Shown one piece after another: positions 18,113-25,366 of a stretch of 63,144 nt of DNA. The DNA lies in contig JALOBM010000005.1 of the NCBI GenBank assembly GCA_023228285.1, positions 1 to 63,144 on the forward strand. Reading direction: 5' to 3'. The stretch is from Candidatus Cloacimonadota bacterium (lineage in GTDB: Bacteria; Cloacimonadota; Cloacimonadia; Cloacimonadales; Cloacimonadaceae). Made by a program: the position numbers and the translations under genes. The notes under the pieces are model-generated. The model saw nothing but the letters and a program-made list of their open reading frames with translations, was not told where the DNA came from and searched no databases. Numbering within the stretch: position 1 is the first letter of the stretch; the number at the start of each line of letters is the position of its first letter.

Positions 18113-18326
18113 TTCTCTAAATAGCTCACGGTCTCTCTGATTACTCATAACGATCCCACAAACTGTACACACAGACCACAAGCATCAATATCCATGCAGA
18201 AATTTGCCAGGGAAAGCTTTTATATTAGCTATCCATCCGAATTGTATATAATACCGCACTTTTCGCTTGACTGATATACAGGATTTATTGATAGTGAATT
18301 CTAGTAAAAATACAAGGTGATATTGA

Positions 18327-18674
18327 ATGACTCTCAGAGATATCGTCACTTTGCTGGAAGGCGAAGTGCTATTCCCGGAAGCTGATCTGGACAGGGAAGT
18401 GCCCTGCGCTTTTGCGTCTGATATGATTTCCGACATTCTCATGTGTACTAAAGAGCCAACCCTACTCCTCACTGGGCTTACAAACAACCAGGTAATCCGC
18501 CTTAGCGATATGATCGATCTTTCCGGTATAGTCTTTGTACGCGGAAAGCGTCCTTTGCAGGATGTGATCGATATGGCTGCTGAACGGGGATTGCCCATCA
18601 TTTCTACCAAGTTTACTCTCTATCGCAGTAGCGGCTTACTATACAATGCTGGTTTACGCAGCTGTAAGATTTGA
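18327..18674 (+). CDS. DRTGG domain protein (first copy)
   Basis: A 115-residue stand-alone DRTGG domain: TLRDIVTLLEGEVLFP, ASDMISDIL, LLTGLTNNQVIRLSDM, IVFVRGKRP, GLPIISTKFTLY. DRTGG domains are small alpha/beta domains thought to bind ligands or act as signalling modules, and they often appear with sensory hydrogenases. The ATG is preceded by AAGGTGA. It opens the 12-gene hydrogenase operon and has a second, diverged copy four genes on (20487-20828). Confidence 0.8.
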   Translation: MTLRDIVTLLEGEVLFPEADLDREVPCAFASDMISDILMCTKEPTLLLTGLTNNQVIRLSDMIDLSGIVFVRGKRPLQDVIDMAAERGLPIISTKFTLYRSSGLLYNAGLRSCKI

Positions 18675-18680
18675 GCAGAT

Positions 18681-19172
18681 ATGGCAGAGTATTGGTATAT
18701 AGCCGAAGGTTTTGAAGAGCGGGTAAACAGCTATTTGACCCACAATGGCGAATCTGAGGTAGATATGATGTTTTCAGTACCGGAAAAGGACTTTAATACA
18801 GCAGGAAAGGGATCTTCCGAATTGAAGATCCTCCTGAAGCGATTGGGGGTAAATTCCGATATCCTACGCCGGATCGCGGTTGCCTCCTATGAAGCAGAGA
18901 TCAACGTAGCCGCTCACTCCAAAGGAGGAATAATGCACAGTGCGGTTCACGACGATTTTATCCACATTCGCTTTGAGGATGAAGGGCCTGGTATCAGTGA
19001 CATCGAACAAGCCATGATTCCCGGTTTTTCTACCGCCGATGAGCTGGTTCGTGAACTTGGTTTTGGAGCTGGCCTTGGTTTACCAAACATCAAAAAAAAC
19101 AGCGATGCCATGCATATTGTCTCTGAGCATGGTTCTTCCACCTTGGTGGAGTTCATAGTTTTCTTTTCTTAA
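18681..19172 (+). CDS. RsbT/anti-sigma-type ATPase (GHKL fold)
   Basis: A 163-residue protein with a serine-kinase/anti-sigma histidine-kinase-like ATPase domain at residues 40-160. The N box reads EAEINVAAHS, the G1 box EDEGPGISDIEQAM and the G2 box FGAGLGLPNIKK, the RsbT/RsbW layout. Residues 1-35 form a short extension of unknown role. Such proteins phosphorylate an STAS antagonist or sequester a sigma factor; no partner gene is present here. Its place between a DRTGG protein and a sensory-type hydrogenase suggests it relays the redox or H2 signal. Confidence 0.8.
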   Translation: MAEYWYIAEGFEERVNSYLTHNGESEVDMMFSVPEKDFNTAGKGSSELKILLKRLGVNSDILRRIAVASYEAEINVAAHSKGGIMHSAVHDDFIHIRFEDEGPGISDIEQAMIPGFSTADELVRELGFGAGLGLPNIKKNSDAMHIVSEHGSSTLVEFIVFFS

Positions 19173-19177
19173 GCATT

Positions 19178-20464
19178 ATGAATAAGAAAGACAGCAAATA
19201 CTTTCATGCCATACAGATCCTGGAAGACAACTGTACTGGTTGTACGGCTTGTGTGAGAGTCTGCCCCACTGAAGCCATTAGAGTGCGTGATCGCAAGGCG
19301 TATATAGATCCCTATCGTTGTGTGGATTGCGGCAATTGTGTAACTGCTTGCGAATTCCATGCTATCATTCCTTCCAGCGATCCCCTGGATATCATCAACA
19401 ACTTTAAATACACTGTCGCCATTATTTCTTCCAGTTTCTTTGGTCAGTTTTCTGAGGACATCAGTTATGGTAATGCCAAGCAAGCCATCTTACAGCTTGG
19501 TTTTAACGAAGTAGCAGAAGAGGCGATGGTTACGGATTTCATGATCTCTGTGATTCGCCTGTACATTCGCGAACACCGGGATAAAAGGCCGATCCTCAGC
19601 AGCAATTGCCCCGCAGTAGTACGCCTTATTCAAGTGAAGTATCCTTCGCTCTTGCCCAGTCTGTATCATGAAGAAGCCCCTATGAGCATTTTAACCCGCT
19701 ATTTGCGGGACAGAATCTCCAAGGAACAGCATTTGAACGATAATGAGATTGGTATCTTTCTGATCGTACCCTGCGTGGCTCACGTTACAGCAGTACACCA
19801 ACCTGAAGGAGCATACAAACACCTGCAGGATGGAGCTTTCTCTACTGGAATGATCTATGGCAAAGTGCGCGAGATCATCAAAGATGTACAGAACAATCCA
19901 CAAACCATCGATACTTATCCCCAAGGACTCGCTTGGGCGCTATCAGGAGTGCAGGCAGAACTGGTGGACACAGACGACATTCGCACTCTCTCTGTAAATG
20001 GCGTGGAAAATGTAATGGACATACTATCCAAAGTGGAAGATCACTATCTGGATCAATATGACTATATCGTTCTGAGAAGTTGCACAAACGGTTGTGTAGG
20101 TGGATGCCTGAACGTGGAGAATCCTTTTGTGGCAATGAGTCGCATCAAAAAGATGAGCAAAGAAGGTGAAGGAAGCGAGATCCATGTGGAAGAACTGGAA
20201 CGTTTGCACGCTGCCGGAGAATTCTCAGTTTCCCCACTGGCTCCACGACCCATTATGGAGTTGGATAAAGACATCAAGAAAGCCATTCAAAAGATGAAGA
20301 AGATCAACGAATTCCTCACGATGCTTCCCGGCTTGAATTGCAGCGCCTGTGGCAGCCCCACTTGTTACGCTCTGGCAGAGGACATTGTTTTGGGCAAAGC
20401 ATCGATCGATGATTGCGTAGTCCTTCAACGCGGCAAGAGTAGCGATGCAGATGAAGATGAATAA
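19178..20464 (+). CDS. Sensory-type [FeFe]-hydrogenase homologue
   Basis: Residues 10-60 hold two [4Fe-4S] motifs (CTGCTACVRVCP, CVDCGNCVTACE). The H-cluster region follows: NCP at 143-145, VPCVAH with Cys199, and CTNGC at Cys302/Cys306, so one ligand-type Cys remains in each of the three motifs plus the second L3 Cys. The proton-relay position before Cys144 is Asn, and the Lys of the usual MPCxxK motif is His202. The C-terminus adds CSACGSPTC plus a late Cys, a further [4Fe-4S] site (from residue 388). At 428 residues it lacks the usual PAS domain. This pattern fits group C/D sensory hydrogenases rather than a catalytic enzyme. Confidence 0.8.
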   Translation: MNKKDSKYFHAIQILEDNCTGCTACVRVCPTEAIRVRDRKAYIDPYRCVDCGNCVTACEFHAIIPSSDPLDIINNFKYTVAIISSSFFGQFSEDISYGNAKQAILQLGFNEVAEEAMVTDFMISVIRLYIREHRDKRPILSSNCPAVVRLIQVKYPSLLPSLYHEEAPMSILTRYLRDRISKEQHLNDNEIGIFLIVPCVAHVTAVHQPEGAYKHLQDGAFSTGMIYGKVREIIKDVQNNPQTIDTYPQGLAWALSGVQAELVDTDDIRTLSVNGVENVMDILSKVEDHYLDQYDYIVLRSCTNGCVGGCLNVENPFVAMSRIKKMSKEGEGSEIHVEELERLHAAGEFSVSPLAPRPIMELDKDIKKAIQKMKKINEFLTMLPGLNCSACGSPTCYALAEDIVLGKASIDDCVVLQRGKSSDADEDE

Positions 20465-20486
20465 TTAGAATAATAAGGATATTATT

Positions 20487-20828
20487 ATGAGCAAATTAAG
20501 CGACTACATTGTCAAGGTCAACGGCAAGAACCTTACTCCCGCTATGGATCCGGAAAACATAGAGATATCCGGTGCGTATGTGAGCGATATGCTTAGCGAT
20601 GTGATGGGTTCAGCAAAGCCAGACCAGGCTTGGATCACTATCATGAAGCACATGAACGTGGTAGCTGTGGCGTCTATGACCGGAATCCCCGTGATTATCT
20701 TTGCCAAAGGGAATGTGCCTGATGATGCCGTATGCGACAAGGCTTTGGAAGAAGGCATCTGCCTGATAAGCAGCACTCTGGATACCTTCAGCCTGGCCGG
20801 AATATTGTATCAAACCTTGGGTCTATAA
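20487..20828 (+). CDS. DRTGG domain protein (second copy)
   Basis: A 113-residue stand-alone DRTGG domain, parallel to the first copy through GAYVSDMLSDVMG, WITIMKHMNVVAVA and CLISSTLDTFSLAGIL. The two copies differ clearly in sequence, so they are paralogues rather than a recent duplication, and may form a heterodimer (inference). AAGGAT precedes the ATG. It follows the sensory hydrogenase by 22 bp. Confidence 0.8.
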   Translation: MSKLSDYIVKVNGKNLTPAMDPENIEISGAYVSDMLSDVMGSAKPDQAWITIMKHMNVVAVASMTGIPVIIFAKGNVPDDAVCDKALEEGICLISSTLDTFSLAGILYQTLGL

Positions 20829-20837
20829 CAACATCCC

Positions 20838-21581
20838 ATGCGCCTGATTAGCGCTGACCTGCATATACATAGCGTGTTATCTCCCTGTGGAGGCCTGGAG
20901 ATGTCGCCTTCAGCGCTGACCGCCAGACTGAAAGCACTGCAAATAGAATGGTTTGCCATCACAGATCATAATAGCATGGCAAATTGTCCTGCTTATGAGG
21001 CGGTTGCAAATAAAGCTGGAATTTCGTTTAGCTGGGGAGTGGAAATTCAGACTTTGGAAGAAATTCATCTGTTAGCCTATTTTGATAATCGGGAAATGGC
21101 ATTAGCTTTTGATTCAGAACTCTATAAGTCATTATTGCCCATCGAAAACGATCCTGAATACTTTGGAGATCAAGTTATCATTGACGAAAATGAGAACATT
21201 TTAAGAGTGGAATCTATTGCATTGATAAATTCCTCATCTTGGGATTTGGCCACTGCTACAGAACAGGTTTTAGCACATAACGGTCTACCTGTACCTGCTC
21301 ATGTAGATGCTGAAGTAAACAGTGTTCTATCCCAATTGGGGTTTTTTCCTGTATATCCTGAATTTGAACTTTTGGGGATCACTGCGACATTGGATATGAA
21401 CAGCTTTCTGTTACAACATCCCGAAATGGTGCAAAAAGCCTTTTTAAGAGCTAGTGATGCCCATTATCTTTCAGATTTAAAGCCCGGACTTTGTAAAGTA
21501 AATGCCAAGCAAGCCACCGTAAGCGAGTTGCTTGCGGCAGCCCGAAAGCAAGACGGTAGATTCATAGACTTTTACACATAA
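20838..21581 (+). CDS. PHP-domain phosphoesterase
   Basis: A 247-residue polymerase-and-histidinol-phosphatase fold protein. Metal ligands are visible in ADLHIHSVLSPCG, ITDHNSMAN, GVEIQTLEEIHLLAYF, VPAHVDA and ASDAHYLSD. The substrate is unknown; family members hydrolyse phosphate esters or nucleotides. In several anaerobes a PHP gene accompanies the same DRTGG/sensory-hydrogenase set, so it may make or destroy a signal nucleotide (inference). No clear ribosome site precedes the ATG, so translation probably depends on the upstream gene ten bases away. Confidence 0.85.
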   Translation: MRLISADLHIHSVLSPCGGLEMSPSALTARLKALQIEWFAITDHNSMANCPAYEAVANKAGISFSWGVEIQTLEEIHLLAYFDNREMALAFDSELYKSLLPIENDPEYFGDQVIIDENENILRVESIALINSSSWDLATATEQVLAHNGLPVPAHVDAEVNSVLSQLGFFPVYPEFELLGITATLDMNSFLLQHPEMVQKAFLRASDAHYLSDLKPGLCKVNAKQATVSELLAAARKQDGRFIDFYT

Positions 21582-21607
21582 AATTGAATGATAGACAAGG
21601 AGGAGTT

Positions 21608-22090
21608 ATGGCTTCCATAGCTCAAGACAAGAATCGTCTCTATGATCGCCTGGCAGAGGTGATCGAAGAAAAGAAGGATCTGCGTAATCCGCTGATCGAA
21701 GTTTTGCGTATAGCCCAGGAAATCTTTGGATACCTGCCGGTTGAAGTGCAAGAATTTGTTGCAGAAAAAATGAACATCCCCGCCAGCAAAATATACGGCG
21801 TGGTTACTTTCTACAACTTTTTCTCTATGAAACCCCGTGGCAAGTACACATTGAATGTATGCACCGGAACTGCATGTTTCGTGAAAGGTGCACCCCGACT
21901 CATCCAGATGATTTCGGAAGAGTTGGGTATCTCCATGGGCGAAACCACAAAAGACGGGAAATTTACGATGAGTGCAGTCCGATGCGTTGGAGCTTGTTCT
22001 CTGGCTCCTGTTTTTGTGATCGGAGAGGATACTTATGGGCGTAACGATAACAAAGACAAGATCAAAGAAATCCTAAAACGTTACGAGTAA
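21608..22090 (+). CDS. NuoE-like [2Fe-2S] hydrogenase subunit (first copy)
   Basis: A 160-residue thioredoxin-like [2Fe-2S] subunit equivalent to HydC/HndA/NuoE. It has an N-terminal four-helix bundle (LIEVLRIAQEIFGYLP, IYGVVTFYNFFS) and four ligands in CTGTAC and CVGAC. It passes electrons between the flavin (NuoF-like) subunit and HydA. The chosen ATG at 21608 follows AAGGAGGAG; an upstream TTG at 21584 would swallow that ribosome site. A second NuoE-like gene lies at 24911. Confidence 0.92.
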   Translation: MASIAQDKNRLYDRLAEVIEEKKDLRNPLIEVLRIAQEIFGYLPVEVQEFVAEKMNIPASKIYGVVTFYNFFSMKPRGKYTLNVCTGTACFVKGAPRLIQMISEELGISMGETTKDGKFTMSAVRCVGACSLAPVFVIGEDTYGRNDNKDKIKEILKRYE

Positions 22091-22094
22091 TTCA

Positions 22095-22664
22095 ATGCAA
22101 GACATCTCTTTGCACCTATTAGATATTCTGGAAAACTCTGTAAGAGCAGGAGCAAGAAATATCAAGGTGCGCGTGATAAACAATGTGTTGAAGAATCGTC
22201 TGCGAATCATCGTTGAAGACGATGGCTCAGGGATGGATGCGTACACTCTGGAAAAAGCTCAGAATCCCTTTTATACTTCAAAAGAAGAACGAGTAAAAAA
22301 AGTGGGATTGGGCATACCATTGTTCAAACAGAATGCAGAAATCGTTGGCGGTTCATTCAAAATGGCCAGCGAGCCTGGCTTTGGCACTGTTCTTACGGTG
22401 GATTTCCCTTTGGATCACATCGACAGAATGCCTTTGGGAAATCTGAAGGATACACTTCTGGGTGGCATCATAGGACATCAAGATGTAAATTTCTTTATCC
22501 ACTTTCTTTACAAAGACAAGGCTAAAGAGCTCTGTTTCCATTTCGATACCAAAGCTATTCGGGAGGAGTTGGGAGACATCCCTCTCACCTATCCCGATGT
22601 TATTGAATACATAGACCAATCTTTATATGAAGGAATACAAAATACAAACATGGAGGATGTCTGA
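22095..22664 (+). CDS. GHKL-type ATPase without a kinase dimerisation domain
   Basis: A 189-residue protein whose first 110 residues are a histidine-kinase-like ATPase: N box LLDILENSVRAGA, G1 VEDDGSGMD, G2 KVGLGIPLFKQNAE. No HisKA or sensor domain precedes it. The C-terminal 75 residues (VNFFIHFLYK, IPLTYPDVIEYIDQSL) are of unknown role. Similar proteins are commonly found between NuoE- and NuoF-like genes of hydrogenase operons, where their job is not established. The stop overlaps the next ATG (TGATG). Confidence 0.8.
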   Translation: MQDISLHLLDILENSVRAGARNIKVRVINNVLKNRLRIIVEDDGSGMDAYTLEKAQNPFYTSKEERVKKVGLGIPLFKQNAEIVGGSFKMASEPGFGTVLTVDFPLDHIDRMPLGNLKDTLLGGIIGHQDVNFFIHFLYKDKAKELCFHFDTKAIREELGDIPLTYPDVIEYIDQSLYEGIQNTNMEDV

Positions 22665-23029
22665 TGAAAACACTGGCAGACCTTAAGAAAATCCGTGAAA
22701 AAGCCCAGGAAGATATGAAGCTTCGTGGCGGAAACGTACGCATGAAGATCGTGGTAGGGATGGGAACATCCGGAATCGCGATGGGTGCTCGTGAAGTGAT
22801 GAAGACCTTCTTGGAAGAAATTGCAGCAAGAAATTTGACCGACGTTATGGTTACTCAGACTGGCGAAAAGGGTCTTTCTTCAATGGAACCGGTAGTGGAT
22901 ATCATCGAAGATGGCAAGCCAAAAGTAACCTATGGGAACATGAATCCCGACAAGGTCAAAAAGGTAGTTGTCGAACATATCGTTAATGGCAGAGTCGTCT
23001 CCGACTATGTTGTCGCTACCGGCAACTAA
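22664..23029 (+). CDS. Cysteine-free ferredoxin-like protein (HndB-type fold)
   Basis: This 121-residue protein aligns by motif with the thioredoxin-like [2Fe-2S] ferredoxins of hydrogenase operons (HndB type): MKIVVGMGTSGIAMGAREVM and VTQTGEKGLSSMEPVV. Those ferredoxins usually read GTCGI and QTGCIGLC. Here the positions are Ser36, Glu68 and Ser72, and the protein has no cysteine at all, so it cannot hold a cluster. The rest of the fold is well preserved and the ribosome site (GGAGGA) is strong, arguing for a structural or regulatory role rather than decay. Confidence 0.8.
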   Translation: MKTLADLKKIREKAQEDMKLRGGNVRMKIVVGMGTSGIAMGAREVMKTFLEEIAARNLTDVMVTQTGEKGLSSMEPVVDIIEDGKPKVTYGNMNPDKVKKVVVEHIVNGRVVSDYVVATGN

Positions 23030-23044
23030 AGGAGGAGTAAATAA

Positions 23045-24901
23045 ATGTCTCTGAAACGTATTGACCTTTTGATCTGCTGCGGTTCTGGTTGTGTTTCTGC
23101 CGGCGCACTCAAGATCAAAGAACGCTTTCACACTGTGTTGGCAGAGCATAATCTTTCAAACGAAGTGAATATAATTGAAACCGGTTGCATGGGGCCTTGC
23201 GATTACGGCCCCGTGATGGTTGTCTATCCGGAAGGAATTTTCTACAAGAAAGTAAGCCCGGACGACGTCCCCGAGATCGTAACCGAACACTTCGTAAAAG
23301 GCCGCCCGGTAGCGCGCTTGATGTTGCAGGATGAGGATAAGACTTTTTCTGCCCAAAAAGACATCCCCTTCTACCAAAAACAAATTAAAGTGGCCTTGGA
23401 AAACTGTGGTTACATCAATCCCGAAAGTCTTGATGAATACATCGCAACCGGTGGATATGAAGCCATGGCAAAAATGCTGACCGAGATGAAACCTCAGGAT
23501 GTCATTAATGTTATAAAAGAATCCGGTCTGCGCGGTCGCGGCGGTGGCGGATTCCCCACCCATATAAAATGGCAGATGGTTCACGACAATAAATCGGATC
23601 AAAAATACATCATTTGCAATGGAGACGAGGGTGACCCCGGTGCCTTTATGGATCGTTCACTCTTGGAAGGTGATCCTCATCGTGTACTTGAAGGTATGAT
23701 GATCGCCGCTTATGCTATGGGTGCTACCAATGGTTTCTTCTACATCCGCGCCGAATACCCGCTTGCCATCAAGAGAATCAAGATGGCTATTCAGCAAGCC
23801 AAAGATATCGGCTTGATGGGTACAAATGTGTTTAATTCCGGTTTCAATTTTGATGCTGAAGTGCGTACCGGAGCCGGAGCATTTGTGTGTGGAGAAGAAA
23901 TGGCTCTGATCCACTCCATCGAAGGCCAACGTGGTAATCCCACACCCAAACCACCTTATCCGGCGTTACAGGGTTTGTGGGGTAAACCTACCGTAGTGAA
24001 CAACGTAGAAACCCTGGGTAATGTACCCACTATTCTACGTAGAGGTGCCAGTTGGTTTTCATCTATGGGCACCGAGAAATCCAAAGGAACCAAGGTATTT
24101 GCTCTTACCGGAGATGTTAATAACACCGGATTGGTGGAAGTACCTATGGGAATTACCCTGCGTGAGCTGATATTTGATGTTGGCGGTGGAATGATCGGCG
24201 ACCATAAATTCAAAGCAGTGCAATTGGGCGGACCTTCCGGTGGTTGCCTTACCGTTGACCATTTGGATACTCCCGTTGACTACGAAAATTTGAAAGCACG
24301 TGGAGCAATGATGGGTTCCGGCGGTGTAATCGTGATGAACGAAGAAAAGTGCATGGTGAATGTCGCTAAGTTCTTTATGGATTTCTGCGTGGAAGAATCT
24401 TGCGGAAAGTGCTCACCCTGCCGAATTGGCCTGAAACAGATGCTGGAGATTCTGGAACGCATCACCTCCGGATACGGTCGTGAAGGCGATATCGAAGAAT
24501 TACTGCGCCTGGGTGAATCCATCAGCAAGCTTTCTCTTTGCGGACTGGGACAGACAGCTCCCAATCCAGTGCTTTCTACCATCCGTTATTTCAGGGAAGA
24601 CTATGAAGCCCATATTCGGGATCATAGCTGTAGCACCAAGGTGTGTAGCGATCTCATGCACTTCAAAATTGATAAGGACAGATGCATCGGCTGCTCTTTG
24701 TGTTCCAGAAAATGTCCTGCCAGCTGCATCAGCGGTAATCGCGAAGAAAAATTCACCATCCATCAATTGGATTGCGTGAAATGCGGTAATTGCTTTGATG
24801 TGTGCCCGGTAAAGGCAATCGACAAAGTGCCGGGAATGCATCCCGAAATTGAGGCTCATAGAGCTAATATGGCGAAAGCCGCTCACCATTACGACGATTA
24901 A
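23045..24901 (+). CDS. NuoF-like NADH/FMN hydrogenase subunit with ferredoxin domains (HydB type)
   Basis: A 618-residue HydB/HndC-type subunit. In order: an N-terminal [2Fe-2S] thioredoxin-like domain (CCGSGC, TGCMGPC), an FMN/NADH module (GLRGRGGGGFPT, GDEGDPGAFMDRSLLEGDPH), an SLBB-like region, a [4Fe-4S] site (ESCGKCSPC), and a C-terminal two-cluster ferredoxin (CIGCSLCSRKCP, CVKCGNCFDVCP). It oxidises or makes NADH and, in bifurcating hydrogenases, couples it with ferredoxin. GGAGGAG precedes the ATG. It has the full set of clusters, unlike its paralogue downstream. Confidence 0.92.
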   Translation: MSLKRIDLLICCGSGCVSAGALKIKERFHTVLAEHNLSNEVNIIETGCMGPCDYGPVMVVYPEGIFYKKVSPDDVPEIVTEHFVKGRPVARLMLQDEDKTFSAQKDIPFYQKQIKVALENCGYINPESLDEYIATGGYEAMAKMLTEMKPQDVINVIKESGLRGRGGGGFPTHIKWQMVHDNKSDQKYIICNGDEGDPGAFMDRSLLEGDPHRVLEGMMIAAYAMGATNGFFYIRAEYPLAIKRIKMAIQQAKDIGLMGTNVFNSGFNFDAEVRTGAGAFVCGEEMALIHSIEGQRGNPTPKPPYPALQGLWGKPTVVNNVETLGNVPTILRRGASWFSSMGTEKSKGTKVFALTGDVNNTGLVEVPMGITLRELIFDVGGGMIGDHKFKAVQLGGPSGGCLTVDHLDTPVDYENLKARGAMMGSGGVIVMNEEKCMVNVAKFFMDFCVEESCGKCSPCRIGLKQMLEILERITSGYGREGDIEELLRLGESISKLSLCGLGQTAPNPVLSTIRYFREDYEAHIRDHSCSTKVCSDLMHFKIDKDRCIGCSLCSRKCPASCISGNREEKFTIHQLDCVKCGNCFDVCPVKAIDKVPGMHPEIEAHRANMAKAAHHYDD

Positions 24902-24910
24902 GGGGAGATT

Positions 24911-25366
24911 ATGTATAAAGAAATCTGCGCTAAATACGCCCCAACCAAAGACAACCTGATATATATCCTGCACGACATTCAGGATAGCCATCCGCAACAT
25001 TATATATCCCCAGATGCGGTAAAGGCTATCTCTGAATACTTGAATCTGCCGGAGAACCATATTTATGGAGTACTTACATTCTACTCTATGTACTCCACCA
25101 ATCCTCGCGGAAAAAACATCATCCGCCTCTGCGAATCCCCACCCTGCTACATCAAAGGAAGCGAAAACATTCTGCGCAAGCTGAAGACCATCCTTGGTGT
25201 TGGAGTAGGTGAAACTACCAAAGACGGTAAGTTCACTTTGGAACTATGTGCCTGTCTAGGTGTTTGCGGAAACGCACCAGTTATGATGATCAACGAAGAT
25301 GTGTATGGCGATCTCTCAGAAGAGAAAGTAGAAGATATTATCGAAAAAATGAGAGGGAGGAACTAG
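24911..25366 (+). CDS. NuoE-like [2Fe-2S] hydrogenase subunit (second copy)
   Basis: A 151-residue second NuoE-like protein. The [2Fe-2S] ligands are CESPPC and CLGVC, with the helical N-terminal bundle intact (IYGVLTFYSMYSTN). It differs clearly from the copy at 21608, so this operon encodes two distinct NuoE-NuoF pairs. GGGGAG precedes the ATG. Its stop overlaps the GTG of the second NuoF-like gene by one base, so the pair is translationally coupled. Confidence 0.9.
   Translation: MYKEICAKYAPTKDNLIYILHDIQDSHPQHYISPDAVKAISEYLNLPENHIYGVLTFYSMYSTNPRGKNIIRLCESPPCYIKGSENILRKLKTILGVGVGETTKDGKFTLELCACLGVCGNAPVMMINEDVYGDLSEEKVEDIIEKMRGRN

Larger units (their letters stand above)
17403..18326. other. 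924-bp gap with a decayed secreted-protein tail
   Basis: Between the divergent GNAT and hydrogenase operons the only recognisable content is the broken sorting-domain remnant at 17846-18052 and its terminator at 18077. The part from 17470 to 17840 has short frames on both strands with no motif I recognise. The hydrogenase operon promoter must lie in the last 200 bp; a TTGACT with TGATAG 16 bp downstream (about 18269-18296) is a weak candidate. Confidence 0.6.

Noticed and set aside
25246..25366. Extended start for the second NuoF-like gene
   Set aside because: The extra residues lie within the NuoE-like gene in another frame and look like translated noise. GTG 25366 has a strong ribosome site.
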